Shown here in pieces: positions 34,230-50,029 of a DNA stretch of 64,000 bases (the stretch's first letter is position 1; every line of letters starts with the position of its first letter). The position numbers and the translations under genes were made by a program. The DNA is from Telmatactis stephensoni (Eukaryota > Cnidaria > Anthozoa > Actiniaria > Isophelliidae). Location of the stretch: the NCBI GenBank assembly GCA_029948255.1, contig JALIZF010001682.1, positions 248,001 through 312,000 of the forward strand, in the 5' to 3' direction. The notes under the pieces were generated by a model that did no database searches, had not been told where the DNA came from, and was given only the letters and a program-made list of their open reading frames with translations.

Positions 34230-34639
34230 TTAAAAAACGTTTCTGATTTTTAGTTGATATAAATAGTTCTTCAGTCATGGCTAATACAAGCTTTGCATTA
34301 GGTTCGCATTGCATCTACTTACATTAAATGAACTTAGAAATACTGAATGTCTTTGGTAAACCAGCCCATAAGTTAATATAGCTAACACGTATACTCTGTT
34401 AGTCTTAATTCACTCTCAATGTGCACATAACCTCTGAGACAATACTTTCAGAATCACTTCTATATTGAAGTGAATAGTGAAATCGTAAAATTATTTGAAG
34501 CTGAAACAAATTGACAACCAAAAGAACTATTTCACCATGCAACAATTATATTCACGTCATGTAGAATGCTAGTTGAAATTACAGCATCAAGGATTAGGTG
34601 CCATGTCAATAACTCCACTTGATCCTGAATCCTCCAGGA

Positions 34640-35420
34640 AGTGGATTTAGAATCCGGAATCCAGCCTGTGGGGCACCAGGCTAACCAGTGTTGCAGCAGG
34701 GGTTGTTTCAAATGCAAAGGAAAGCATCATACGAGTCTGTGCATGCATGACAGTAGTTCAAATGACAGACTACGATCAAACGGCGTTCTTAATGGATATA
34801 CCCCTTCAACTGAGAAAAGTTTACCAGTGATAATTCCCATGCACATTGAAAAAAAAATCTGGCTCAGGGAGGAACTTTGTATCCAGAGAGGCAGTAAAAA
34901 GCTCAAATTAACCCCAATGAAACACGAAACATTGTAACTATGAAAAAACAATCCATGCCTATATTCGAAGTTGAAATCAAGTTGTTAGATAATCACCAAA
35001 GTGAGAGAATTGAGTAAACTGGAAGTAGAATGCCTGATCTCATGAAAATTAACCGACCGACTGTGAAGGAGCTAAAAGAGAAGTATCCACATGTGTGGGA
35101 AAATGTTCTACTACACAGAATATGAAGTGAGTGTCCCATGGATTCCTGGTGCAGCACAGGAATGACCAATACCAACGAAGAACCAAGTACAAAAAGACTA
35201 CTTAAAGAGAAAGTTGACGAGAAAATGAGAATCTGAGGAAGGAGTACCAGAAGATCGTGAACGAGCAGCTAGACCATGGGATCATGAAGGAAGTACCAAG
35301 CAAGGCTTCAGGAGATCACATATTCTATATGCCTCACAAACCAGTCCTCAGAGAAAATGCTGCCACCATGAAAGTCAGAATGGTGTTTGACGCCAGCGGC
35401 AAACCACACCCACTAGCCTA
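34640..35420 (+). pseudogene. second BEL/Pao fragment: gag zinc knuckle to start of reverse transcriptase
   Basis: CSRGCFKCKGKHHTSLC is a retrotransposon zinc knuckle. After it come KSLPVIIPMHI, KKLKLTPMKHET, a stop, MPIFEVEIKLLD, INRPTVKELKEKYPHV and, in another frame, YQKIVNEQLDHGIMKEVPSK and KVRMVFDASGKPHPLA, the beginning of a BEL/Pao reverse transcriptase. There are several stops and frame changes. It ends abruptly near 35420, followed by a short direct repeat (ACAAAATCACTCCCC twice). Confidence 0.72.
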
Positions 35421-36200
35421 AACAAAATCACTCCCCTACACAAAATCACTCCCCCACTATCAATAAAACGAAGAACATTGGGACTGTTGCCCCTGAAATT
35501 GTTTTTTGAACAAGACGCCATTTTCTTTTGCTACATGCAGTGCATAGAAAAAAAGACGTCATTCCAAGGCTTGCTCTTATTGGCTAACTGTAGGATTTCT
35601 ACGTGATGGCTGACAGTAGAATAACCTCTCATTATGCAGGCTCTGATTGAGAACCGTGTGTGATTAAAGTGCACACGCATAGAAGACGTCATAGGATCTT
35701 ACATGTGCTCTGATTTGTTGAAATACTTTTATTAATGTTATATAAAAAACGAATAGATTCCATTTTTCCGTGGGTCTGTACTCTAATTGATGCAAGTTCA
35801 GATGTACTTCGTTTCGTGGCATACGTTTTTGTTCTCACCACACTCTGACCTCATCTGTACAGATGCACGGTCAACTGGAATCCATTTATTAAGTAGTGGC
35901 AAAAAAGTGGGTCAAATCTAAAAATTCATAGTGTGAAAACAATATTTTTATTCTTGTTATAATATATTATCCCTTTTGCAAGATCAATAATACAAGTTTT
36001 ATCGCTTTGAATAAAGAGGTGATTGATTTTAAAGACAAAAGCTCCTGGGACAGATTCATAAGCATTTTCAATACATTTCGTAAGAAATCCTTAAAATATT
36101 CTGAAAACCTCGTAAAAATGTTCAACATACTCGTGATCTTTTGGAAAGTGTCCAAAAAATGCAAGTAGCAAAGATCAGCTTGAAGAAATGCCGGATTTGG
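35421..36200. repeat. non-coding, includes a dispersed repeat shared with 44.8-45.1 kb
   Basis: About 35690-35890 and 44815-45125 share CCATTTTTCCGTGGGTCTGT-like and ACATCATCTGTNCA-like stretches in the same order with diverged sequence between, so both are old copies of one repeat family. No gene is supported. Confidence 0.45.
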
Positions 36201-37130
36201 TGACTAAAGAGTGAACTATCATATTATTGTGAAAGAGTTGTTGAGTGCGTATAAATGCAAAGATATGGCTAACATAAAGCAACCTTTTGCCTTCAATGGG
36301 GAGAATGCAGTAGGGGATGGAGTATGTAGAGAGGTTTATTCAGTATTTTGGGATAATTTCATGAAAACCTTCTATGAGGGAGTATCCCAATTTTCCTTTA
36401 GTGTCTCACCAAGCATTGCCGTTGATGACTTTGCTTGCCTTGGAGGACTCTATACTTATCAGTTCTTACAGACTGGTACTATTCCTTTACAGATTTCTGA
36501 AGCTACAATCCAGCAGACTGTTACTGGAAAAGTTTCACAGCAGTGCCTACTAGAGGCACTCAATGAGAAGGAAATAGAGATCATAGACTAAGCGCATTTC
36601 AAACATATGAACTGATTGATCTACTATCATATTATGGTGCTGCAACTACCCTGAAAGCTTCCAATATTTGACCACATACAGTTCAGAGTGTCCAGAATTG
36701 ATTGCAAAGCCTTACACATGAACTTTAAAATTTGAGGAGGGCATGGGAGACTTCTAGAAAGACATAAGTGCTGATGAGATTCACGCATTGTACAAAAGCT
36801 GCATACCGACCACGACCAACGTGATCGATTGTTTCTATTTAGAAACACCAAACAACAGAGAATCAGAGAAAGTATTCCGATGGCTGGTTTGTTTTATTCA
36901 AAATCTAGAAAAAAAACCTGTCAAAGTCCATTCGCTTTTGTACCAGGAGCAACATAGTAAACAGGTGCGTCATGGCTCATTTGGAGGCCATGCCAGAATT
37001 AACAATATGTCCAAAGTCCCTGACATGTGACATTTGTTATCGGCAAGTTCTGTACCGTGTGAACATAAAATCTTTAATCCTGCTCAGGACTTTTAGTTTG
37101 CACTCCTGGTGCTCTGCTTAATGTATATGC
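36201..37130 (+). pseudogene. HECT-domain-like ubiquitin ligase remnant
   Basis: The 5' part is open at 36211-36591 and reads IVKELLSAYKCKDMANIKQ, NGENAVGDGVCREVYSVFW and PLQISEATIQQTVTGKVS, matching the HECT N-lobe pattern of the G2E3-like ligases that are common in cnidarians and fish. The continuation passes through stops. Then DEIHALYKSCIPTTTNVID and VFRWLVCFIQNLEKK match the C-lobe pattern. I cannot see a convincing catalytic cysteine. It has no introns in the part that can be read. It is a different lineage from the HECT gene at 57-61 kb. Confidence 0.5.
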
Positions 37131-37178
37131 AATAAACAGTGTATTTCCTGGTTTGTAATTAACATACAATTCGTATTT

Positions 37179-37500
37179 CTAAAGACTCAACATCATTCGT
37201 TGTAAACATCGTGGTGCTGTGGTAAGTGGTTTATTGAAGAAATATTCAAGCGGCTTGTGGTCAGTTGTAACTGTCACAGGCTTCCCATAGATAAATTGGT
37301 GATATTTTTTGCATCCAAAATGGATTGCCAAAAGTTCCTTTTCAATCAGTGCATAGTTCTTTTCTGATGTACTGAGGGATCTTGAGGCATATGATATGGG
37401 CTGTCCCTCATGCAAGAGACATGCACCAAGCCCATAAGACGATGAATTGACCGAAATGGTGACCAGTTTAGTCACATCATAATACTGGAGTACTTTACCT
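37179..37500 (-). pseudogene. Ty3/Gypsy RNase H fragment
   Basis: Minus-strand frame with VTISVNSSSYGLGACLLHEG, PISYASRSLSTSEKNYA, IEKELLAIHFGCKKYHQF and VTVTTDHKPLEYFF, the RNase H domain that follows the reverse transcriptase in Ty3/Gypsy pol, including the DHKPLE block. Only this piece is present, without LTRs. Confidence 0.82.
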
Positions 37501-37820
37501 GAGATCAAGCTTTCCTACTTGATTAAATGCAGATTCATCAGGGACGGCAGAGCTGGGGGGGCTGGGGGGGCTTTAGCCCCCCCAATAATTTCTGATTCAG
37601 TTTTGAGTTTTTTTTCTAAAAAGACAAATATCACGAGCACAGCCGAACTGCAAGCACATATTATTGGTCAGTGCAAAGAGAACTTGAGATTCCTGTGGTG
37701 CTAACTACAGGGACTGGCACTAGTTATCAATCTCGTGGTGTTGTTTCAGTGTTGTTGGCTTCTGGTCAGTTTAAAACTACTTTATTGATCGTCCTAATAC
37801 ATCTAGTGATTGATGAACAG
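37501..37820. other. non-coding, with a G/C-run hairpin
   Basis: GCTGGGGGGGCT occurs twice and is followed by TTTAGCCCCCCC near 37550-37585, which could fold back. No gene. Confidence 0.45.
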
Positions 37821-37821
37821 C

Positions 37822-38516
37822 CTCCCGGATCTCATTCTTTGTCAAATATTTAAACATTTGTATTTGAGCGAGTAACTAAAATAAGTCTTGTATGTAAGAG
37901 ATGGAATAGCTTATCGAAAACTTCGCTGGTTTGGAAATGTGGTTATCAACGAAACATCACCTCTGAAGTTCTGAACAGCTACGTTTACCCTGGATCTACG
38001 AGAGTAGTAGTCGATGAATGTGTTAACCTGATTTGGAAAGAACTTCACTCTATTCTAAAGAAGAGTCAAAGGTTAGAAGTGTTGTCTTTAACTTGGATTG
38101 GATATTCAAATTGAATCCATTTGGACTTGAGTGAATTAAGCATAAGTAATGTACAATATATTAATTTAAGTAACTGTTTTCTAGGCGATGGCGACAAACA
38201 GTTGGAAGATATTGCATTACGCTGTACGCATTTAACTGTTCTTATCCTTCAGAACAGTTCTGGGATTTCTAGGGAAGCGTATATTTCATCTAGTTTCAAA
38301 GATCACTGTAATCTTGAGTTGATTACTGTTGCTTATGTGACAGAAGCTCTTGATCTTTTGACCATTAGAAGCATTTTACAATACAATATCAAAGTGAAAC
38401 TTGACATCAGAGGTCAACGCTTGACAGACGAAGACTCTGACACCATTGAAAGTGCTGACAGTCATGCTTTAGCGAGGATCATTGATATAGAGGATTATAG
38501 ACATTTACTGTTCTAA
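37822..38516 (+). pseudogene. F-box/LRR protein remnant
   Basis: LPDLILCQIFKHLYLSE starts at 37822, the first half of an F-box. After a stop and a frame change the second half continues as ISLVCKRWNSLSKTSLVWKC. Leucine-rich-repeat-like sequence follows (QRLEVLSLTWIGYS, a stop near 38113, then LSISNVQYINLSNCFLGDGD, CTHLTVLILQNSSGISREAY) and the frame ends at 38516. F-box proteins recruit substrates to SCF ubiquitin ligases. With one frameshift and at least two stops, this copy is not functional. No introns are seen. Confidence 0.62.
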
Positions 38517-39347
38517 AAATTGTCATTCGATCACAAGTACACTGTATTTACTGAAAGTGATAGATGTAGATGTCTAAAAATAAATCTATTGAAAATTACT
38601 TCATAAAATTGAGAGAACAAAACATTGAAATAGAATGTGGTACTAGCACAGACGAGAAATATGAACCCACCTTGCTATCAAAAAGTTTGGTTAGGAGTTA
38701 GGAGGCAGCCTAGCCAGAAGATCTGACCGCTATCTTTTGGCGGCGTCTGGTCAGGACATTCAAATAGTTGCTATGGATTTGAATGTTGAAGGATAAGATG
38801 AAGAGGAAAATTTGAAAACAAGAAAAGCAGCTCTTTGCAGCGTCGACGAAAAGAAACAATTCTTTGTGAAATGCGATTTCACAGATTTTTTCTATCCACG
38901 AGATATCCTTTGTGTAACCCGTAGTGTTGACCGGCAAATCGAAGCCCTAAAGGATTATCGACAATTAAGAAGAAGCAGCCTTTTTGGACCCAAAGGAGTT
39001 GACTGTGGTACATAAGGGCCCATCAGACGCATAGTACATTGCACCAAGAAGAAACATGTATCAATTCGCAGCTATAAAAATGTAATTGCAGACAAATATG
39101 AAGGTATGAGGGGTCGAAATATGCAAATGTGTCACTCACTCGCAAATGTGTTCACTATGGCTACTGCGCATGTGTCATATCCTGTGATGCCATATTGACT
39201 AATTGCAAAGTCTCCCGACATAAGTGAATTGTCAATCAAGTCAATACCTGCATTTCTATTGGTCTATTTTAAAACAAGTGAGGCATCATATGAAGGTTTT
39301 GTGTCAACTGACAAAATCACTTCGCCGGACTTGCTCCAACATTGAAG
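38517..39347. other. non-coding, no supported gene
   Basis: A short frame at 38812-39015 (FVKCDFTDFFYPRDILCVTR) has no recognisable motif. The part just before 39348 is the probable promoter of the next gene. Confidence 0.4.
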
Positions 39348-39434
39348 ATGGCTGAAAACCATAACAATCAAAAACTTCAAGAATGCGAAACAATTGATGT
39401 AGATTGGAGTCTTCTTCCACCAAGTCTTTACGAA

Positions 39435-41719
39435 GTAAGTAAATAGAATTTCTTACCTCTTTATAATAGTTCAGGATAGTTAATTCTTCATCTTAGTTTT
39501 AATTTTTATCACATGTTTTTAAAAACTTCGCAACTATGGTGAAACCATTTCTCCTTAAGTCGCAACTACACTTTTATGATAATATTGACTACATTGTATT
39601 ACTTCAACTAAATGTTGTTTTCTTATTTAAAGCTGTCACGCAAGTTTTCCTTGTAAAAAAACACTTGTTATTAAAAAGTTGTTTCGTGTGACAAACGGAC
39701 CAAAGATTATTATAACAAAAAATGCGGTTCTGCGCTAAAAAAATTGTCATAAATAATGTTCAAAAAAAGTTATAAGAACTGTTACTACATCCAAACATGG
39801 ACGCATCAAACATCTCTGACAAATATTTTATGCTCAATGATAACTTTCTTATCAACATGTGACTTCAAGTTCCCTTATGAGCCTCAGTTTCGACTTATCA
39901 CTAGTAATCGAAGAATACATCTGAGTATGTTTATATAAAGTGCTCATAGAGGACTGCATATCAAGATCCTATACTTTGAGTCCGTTCACTTGTAATTCGC
40001 TGTGACTTATTTAAAGATAAGATTGATGGACCTCGAAGAAAGTGTTCTTAGATTGCATGTGCAACATCAATAAGGAAAATTTCGGAAAAATTTTTTTGAA
40101 TGCTTTTAATAAAATAATTTAGCAAAAGAGTTTGAAAGAAGTATCCCTTGAATTTTTTGACTGTTCCAGTCGCTTCGACATCTTTTTATCGGCGATCACG
40201 TAATACCGTCACCGGATACTTTATGAAGCCAAGAACTAATCATTCTACCATTCCACCACAAAATTCACATTTTGTGTTAATTAGTGAGTATGTTCTTCGA
40301 TTTAAAAAAGATCCAGCCTTAAGTCGGCAAATTAGCTGTTGTTTTCGTGTCATTTTGACGCTCGATGTTTTGCCGCCATTTGTTAATATGGGAGATTATA
40401 TTGTGGGTTTGTAATTCTGTTGGCGCGAGCAACCGAAAAATAAGCTGGCCGACAAAGTTGGCCTAGATTTGGTTGCAAAATACATTGATTTGTATTTGTA
40501 AAGTTAGGACTTTTCTTTCAAAAATATAAACCACAAAATCGCCTATTGGTCGGTTGGTTCGGACAGTTCTGTATGCTTCTTGAGAAGCGAAACAAAACCA
40601 AAGAAGTCAGGACTACCTGAGAGTTGACAAAAACATTTGTGCATCTTTAACGCCCATGAAGTTTTGCGAAAGACTGCCATCAAAACGCTGCTAAAAGAGG
40701 TCAAAACACCTAGACTTGTAGATTTCAAAGAAAGTTAGATCTTTTCCATTGAAAAAAATCCATTCAAGGTACTTTCATTGATTATATCTAAGATATCTAG
40801 TTAAATGATTTTATATCTCCAATGTGCTAGTTTTTAAAATAAGCTTAATGTTTGATGAATTGTTTTGGTTTTAACGTGTTGTATCACCAAAAAACACTCA
40901 AATAAACTCAAATATCCATAACTTCCTTTACAAAGTTTGACAGTCAGCAAACCAAAGTTACCTTACATTCTCAAGTTACAAGTTACATTCTGTATCACAA
41001 AATTGCTACCAAAAGATACGGTAAATTGTGAAGAATGGCTAATTTTGGAATACAAAATTTTAAATCATGAAAGTTGTTGATTTAGATTATAAACTTATAT
41101 ATGCAAGTTAAATCGTTGACATGACTTTTAACGATTTAAATTTTGAAAATGCACCACAAAAAGCTACCTGGCAAGGCTTTTATAGTAAACAAAAAGTGAT
41201 GAATCTCTCTAATATATTTATCATGAAGTACTTCTCTTATAGCATTGATCATTTCTTGCAAAAAAGCTCTCAATCTCTGTACTGGAAAAACGTTTTCTAA
41301 AAGTGTTCTATTAAAAACAGTTTTGTTTTTAGACTTTTTGTAAAAAGGCTAAATTCTAGTTTTCCTTGCTATCAGAGAAATAGTTCTCTATTGTTACCGT
41401 TCTAATTGCTGAAGTGGATAATAGTGTTTCTCGTATCTTTCTCTCATAAACAATTATTATCAGTGATTTTGACCTTTGTTTGTTTTTGTGACCACTTCTT
41501 ATACTAATAATTAGACTAAGTGCAAAAACGCGTGAAATAGTTACTAGTAGAATTAATAAACACAAGCAGACTTTTTTAATTGTTTTCCGTTGGTCTATTA
41601 AATATTACACACTAACTTTATATTTTAAAAACACTCAGGTTTTTTGAGTTCATTCTAACTTGAATAACACTTATCCACTGCTTTGTTACATATTGTTTTT
41701 GCATTTTTGTTTACTTTAG
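39435..41719. other. first intron of the DUF3987-like gene
   Basis: Long AT-rich intron, no reading frame with recognisable content. Confidence 0.45.
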
Positions 41720-43232
41720 GTGTGTGGGTGCTTGGCTAAAGGCATCAAACAAACAAGAACAACAGTTCTCCTAGGATTGCTGGCATTAGTATCCTTTTGT
41801 GCCGGACACTGTGAAATTGAAGTCCACCCAACTTGGCAAGAGCCAGTCATAATTTGGATTGCAATTGCCCTTGAGACAGGTAAATAATTAAAAGATTTTT
41901 AATATAAGAAAGTTCATTGCAATTTTAATCACTGACAACCACAGATTCATTTCATTTTTCCAATTCATCAGTTCAAGAATCTTGCAGTTTGATTGTAATA
42001 TCTGATGATTTGTTATTACACTAAAACTTTTCAATTATTTTACGCCCATGCATTATGAAATAAAATTTTGGGAAGGGACACAGGAGGTGAATAAGGAAGA
42101 CACTCCATGCAAAAAAAATTCGGTTAAGCAAATAAATTTCCTTTGATAGCAACCGAAAGCCTTCTTGCACAATATTTTGTTAAGGACAATTTTTTTGTTC
42201 AACATCAAACGTCCCATAATTTACTCTCAGTCACTTAACGGCACCAACGACTAATGATTCACTTAATGTTCAAATTCATCAGTTCAAAAACTTTCCAACT
42301 CATTTCATTTTCCAAAATTATTATAAGTCCAATTTAAATTTCCAATTAATGTTAACCCCATGCATTACAATATAATATTGTCAAAAGGGACAATTGAGCT
42401 TAACGAGAAAAGAACTCACATGCTAGAAAAATTATCAAACAGATAAATTTTCTTCCTTACCACAGGAAAATTTCTTGCACTACATTTTGTAAAGGGCTTA
42501 TTTTTGGTTCAATTAAACTACATACTTCCCATTTTCTCAAGCCATTGGGTTATTAATTTAGTGATTCTCATTGCAAAACTCATTTGTTTATATATGCACT
42601 TTAATCATTCAGTTGTCTCTTGAGAACAATCTTTCAACTTGAAAACCTATATTATGGATATTTTTTTTCAAATTTACATGTTGGTCTGATTCTAATTGCT
42701 TGCATGTAATGGCATGGTAACAATTAACTCCTGCATGAACATATAAAGAATTAGAAAGGAAAGCTGACCACTTGGCAATAATCTTACTTCACAACTTTTA
42801 ATACAAAGCCATTACAACACCAATTTCGAAATTTGTCACCTCATATTAATTTACAATTTGTGTAAATATAAGATTCAATATTTGAATTAGCAACAATTAA
42901 TAACCTAAATGAACATTTTTTAATTCTATTTTAGGGAGATGTAAAAGTGCCTTCCATCTTTTCTTGGAAAAGATAGTGGAATATATTGAAAAACGACTTC
43001 ATGAAAAACGCTTCAGAAGAACAGACCTGCTGCTGACCAACTGTACGTGGGAAAAATTTGGTGACAGATTGGCAAGTGCAGGTGGTCGGCAGTTAGGTCT
43101 GTTTGATGAACTCATCTCATTCTTTGCAATGATGAATATGTATTCATCGCAAAAAAAAACAGGTTTCAGAAACAAAGGAAGGTGCTGATTTCCTGCAGAT
43201 GTATACAGGCAAATCCAAAACAAGAGAAACTG

Positions 43233-44108
43233 GTAATTTAGTGTATTAGTAGAGACATTTCAGTCTTTAAGGTGGTTCCCTGGTATGAAAAGTTGACAAA
43301 TCTAACTTTTAATAGCATCTTTCATCATTATAACTTTGCCAAATGAAGGTTTGTTGAATAGTGATTCTTCAATCACCAACTATGGGAAATCAAATTGATG
43401 GAACTAATTGAATGAATGTTTTTAAGGAAAATATTGCATATCTTGAAAATTGCAATCTTGAGACAAAATTGTTATTCAAATTTATAAGTTGATTTTTTTC
43501 TCATATTACCCTGAGCAAGAATAAGTGCTAACAATTAATTCTAGTCAATTTTAATATCAATCTAATACTAACATGCTACTCAATAAATGTATGGTAAATT
43601 TGGGGCTCAAATAAATTGTATTTTAAACTCCATCATCTTCTAAACCAAATGCTCACAACAATTAATTATATTACCAGTTTCAGGAAAGTTCAATACTACT
43701 TGTAACTAGAGAAAATTTGTAATTACAACATTGAGAAATCTCCAATCAACTCAAATCCAGCAAAGAGACAGATATTTATTGTAACTTTAAAGACCAAATA
43801 TGAGAACGTTATAATAATCATTCTTTTAAAATTTGTTTTTATATGTACTTTTTAAGATGATTTAGAGCAATACATCACTTTAATATGATGTAAAGCAATA
43901 CATCAACAATCATGAAACTTTATAGATTCATAGCAGTGATCCACCTTAAATCCAATACAACAGTGCCTGGGCAGACATTAGCAGGGTCCAATTTTTGACA
44001 AGTCCCTCATTAAATCGCATTTTTATCAATCACTACAAAACAAACTTCCACTCATTAAAAATTAAGTCATTTCAAAGTTGCTCATCACATTTTTATTTTT
44101 TCTCTCAG
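43233..44108. other. third intron, with a fragment of the G-rich-TIR element
   Basis: The stretch near 43980-44012 (ATTAGCAGG...TTGACAAGTCCCT) is similar to the right end of the TTA-flanked element at 11764-12714. The rest is AT-rich intron. Confidence 0.45.
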
Positions 44109-45349
44109 TAACTAGCAATGCTAATTTTAATATGATGAATCAGACCTTCACTATGTTTGGTTTCACACAACCAATAGCAGCCCTTCCAATTATCAAGGAC
44201 TTACATAACAACGCAAAAGGGTTTACGTCACGAATACTTTGGTACTTTCCAAAACCCATCTTTTGTAAAATGGAGGAAAGGAGGCTTGACAAGAAAGAAC
44301 AAGAAGTGGCTGATAAATTCAGAAAACTTTTCGGTAATATATTTCATTTATATAAATATATTAAATTTAAGGTCTTATTTGCATTTGTTATTTAGAGAAA
44401 GATGATGACTAATACAACTTTTTAAATACTTAAAGGTCAATAACCATATATCGGATAATCATCTAAGAGGAATCACGATCTATAGGCCTGTCTACAATGC
44501 ACATTTTCTTTTAAAACAATAATTTTTCTCTTTTATAATGCTTTTAGGCCTTCCATCAAAACACAAAAAAAGTTCACTAAAAACAATACTTTTAATTTAA
44601 AACATTCTAAAAAGGGGATACCTCAAAAAAGGCTGTATGTTCACCTTTGCACAAACACTGGTAAAATTTTCACTTTTATACATATCTTATACAACTAAAG
44701 CCAATTTAACAAATACAAACATACCTCAGCTCCTTATTTACAGGAACTCTAAGATACAAAAAACTTTACATAAACTTCTATGAATATTAATTAAAAAATA
44801 TTTGGTATATTATGTGTGCTCTGATTGGTCACACAACCATCTTTTATTACAGTACACATACATACATTAAAGCATCTCATCATATCTTCACACACTTCGA
44901 TTGGTTTGAATGTTACAAGAAATATGATATAAACAGAGATCCCATTTTTCCATGTGTGTGTACTCAATTTAGGTTTAAAAAAAAACGTCAAAATGTGATG
45001 AGAAAAACAGACATACTGCTTGACTTTTGTTTCCTGGTGTACAATTTGTTTTCTCCACTATGTGACATCATCTGTGCATCTATTACAGTACACTCAAACA
45101 CAAAATGGAATCTATCTGTTAACAATACATTAACAACTATTTGATATTATTTGTTTTTAGTGGAATTTTTGTCTGACCTGTATGAATGTGGATAAAGTAC
45201 TTACACTTATGAAGAGAGAAACAAAATCAAATTTGTCAAAGTCAAAAGAAGAACCTATCAAATGGAACAAAGTCACATATTTGATGATATCAACGATGAT
45301 TGGGAACTAAACATATGCCAAAAATTCCCATATGACCACCTTGTCAATG

Positions 45350-47180
<1,831 letters not shown>

Positions 47181-47262
47181 TAAACGACACCATTTTGATT
47201 ATGTAAAGAAAAGTGATCCAGAACCAACGTCATTGCCAAACAAAAAGGCTAGACACGAGTAA

Positions 47263-49431
47263 TCAACAGATTCATTTACAGTTCTTCAATGTTTTACATA
47301 TATTTAGCAAAATAGTTGCACAAAGTAACATAATACTTATTGCTTTATAACAAAACACCCAACATGAAAGATAAGAAGAAGCATTATACATTTACTGAAT
47401 TTATGATTATTCATTATATGGAAAATTATGCCCTCTCACCTTTTATCATTTGCAAGTTGAATGCGATCATAAATGAACAATATTTGATTAGAACCATTTT
47501 TACAATTCAAAACATTAAATTACTTCACCCTAAAAATGTGTTGTCTGATAAATAGGTTCAAACATACTCAACTACACCACAAAGGAGTATTGCTGTTTGC
47601 AAATATTTGCTCTCTTAGCTTTCATTTTTATTCAAAGAATCAATGAGTAAAGAATTCTATTTATAAGCACAACACAAGCTGGTTGAGATTTATCCTGCCT
47701 ATTAGTCTACATGAAATTTCATAGCTTTTCGTAATCCATGACTGCACTGTATTTTGGGTTAATTGCAATATTAGACTTCACTATATTGGCCAACAACATG
47801 GAATCCAATATGTGTATGATAATATATCTAGATATGTCTTTAGAATAATTACTTTGTTCATATTATTATACTTATGGCACTATAAGTCTAACACAATAGA
47901 AAAATAGTTTTGTTCTTGTTTATTAAATTGGTCATAGTATCTCAAAGACAATTAATTGTCAAATACACTTTACACTGAAACTGTTTAATGAAAAAATGAT
48001 TTAAATATACTCCTTTTAATGCATTTTAGAGTGTTAACATTAAAAGTACTAATAAAAATGTTGTATTTGAACTTGAATTTAAGTGATTGTGTCCAAACAA
48101 TAACTTTATAAATATTCAAAGTATTTCTTATTTTAATTACCATTTTCACTCAATTATTTAAATATTAGTTACAGGATACATTAAGGCATGTTATGAGACA
48201 GTCCATAATAAATTTTAAAATCATTTCTGTCATATATCATAGAAAACCATTTTTAATCATGTCAAGTATTAACATTCATGTAGGTCAATTTCATTCTAGA
48301 GCAGATTTCGTTTGAGTTGGAAACTGACTGAACCGTACCATGACTGTGTCAGTACCACAATGTCAATAAAAATATTCAAAATTCATGCCATAACCGTACC
48401 GTGCATTGACCGTAACTGGTACAGATAATTTCCCACTCATACAGAAACCACTTGATCTACACTTTTACAACTCATCTACCAATTGTTTGCATTACATGTT
48501 ATCAATAACTGCAGTTTCAAACAAAACATCAATTTGAATAAATCTAGTTAAAACAAAAATCATCACACTTTGTTATGTTGTTGTTTTTTAGTAAAATTAA
48601 TTAATTTATTTAATAGATAAGGTAATTAATTGTCTTTTCATTTTTTTGGACAAGAATCAGGTGAATTGGACATCATTAAGTATGATAAAAAATGTTCAGC
48701 ACGATACTTCCAAATATGAATATTTATACAATGAAAATTTTGCAATTTACATCTTTATCCATGAATTACAGACATCTAAACTGCTACAGTTAAATGCTTC
48801 AGTAAGTTAAGCACATTTCTGGGCAATTGGATTTTCCAGAGGGTAGCAAAAACCAAGTGGAAAAAATCATGGAAATTCTAGGGGGAGGAAGGTCTTATAA
48901 ACAACCCTTAGAACGGAAATTCTGTGAGGTATAGGGATCTCAAAAGAAAAAACCCTCCATAAAAGGAGTATGGATATTTTCTGGAACTACACATTCAATC
49001 TATCTATTATCTAACTAGAATGGTGCCACACATTAAGTATACAGTAACCTACTGTGTCACTCACTCAAGATAGTTTAGTTGTTACTGGGTATGTCAATGT
49101 GATTAACCAAGGCCCACAATATGTGTTCTAGGGATACAAATTTCCAGCAAAGAGCTCATACAATTATATATGTGACAACAAAAAAAGATTATGTAAAATC
49201 TGCCATTGTGCTTTCTCATGCATACAGCCTAAAGCTCCAACCTGGCAAGTTTTTGGGCAAGAAATAATGGAAAATATCATCAAACATGCTCTCAAAGATT
49301 TCCTTAAACCTTTGCCTGACTATAGGTCTACCCTCAAACACTTGCCTTATGAAGTATTTTTCTGATGCATATTAAGTGCAATATACCAATTAACTCCAAT
49401 TCAGATACAACCTTATTAGACATTGTGCAAC
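47263..49431. other. AT-rich intergenic, nothing recognised
   Basis: No splice-supported exon, no repeat structure that I could define, and no RNA gene were seen. Frames such as 47340-47555 are chance. Confidence 0.45.
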
Positions 49432-49713
49432 AGTCAATGTCAAGCTCCGGGGGGGGGGGACCACGGGCACATCCCAGGGGGATTTGACATTTTTATATTT
49501 TTTTGGTCAAATTCCCCACCCTGGGGAACGTTTAGAACTTCAAATATCCCCTCCTAAGGGATCGTAATATGATGATTGGAATAGAAACTTTGCCAACAGT
49601 CCCCTGTCTCGGGCAGTCAGCTGATGTCAAATTCCCCATCCAGGGAAATAAAAAAATGTCAAATCCCCTGGGCATGCCTGTGGTCCCCCCCCCCCTGGGG
49701 CTTGACATTGACT
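49432..49713. mobile_element. 282-bp MITE with long inverted arms
   Basis: AGTCAATGTCAAGCTCC followed by a G run is inverted at the right end, where a C run precedes GGGGCTTGACATTGACT. The arms go on to pair in GGGGGATTTGACATTTTT against its inverted copy. Nearly the whole element can fold. I could not fix a target duplication. Confidence 0.75.
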
Positions 49714-50029
49714 AGTGCATTGTTGTTTGAAACGTACAATTTAATATCACCTACAGAATTAACATCAGATGGGCTTCTAGAACAACATCTTTAATAAACA
49801 GTATGAACTATCAGACAATCAATTTAAAGTACCAAATAACTAAGCTTAATAATATTGAAAAACATATCAGAAAGCTTAAGCTCATTTAAATCAATTTTCG
49901 ATTCTGTTACTTGGTATTTCGTAAAGGTAAAAGCTTATAATAAACTCAATATAGAAACTTACCTTCAACAAACCAATGAAATCTTAAACGGTAGTAGTAG
50001 TATTCGATAAAATGACATTTCTTTTAATA

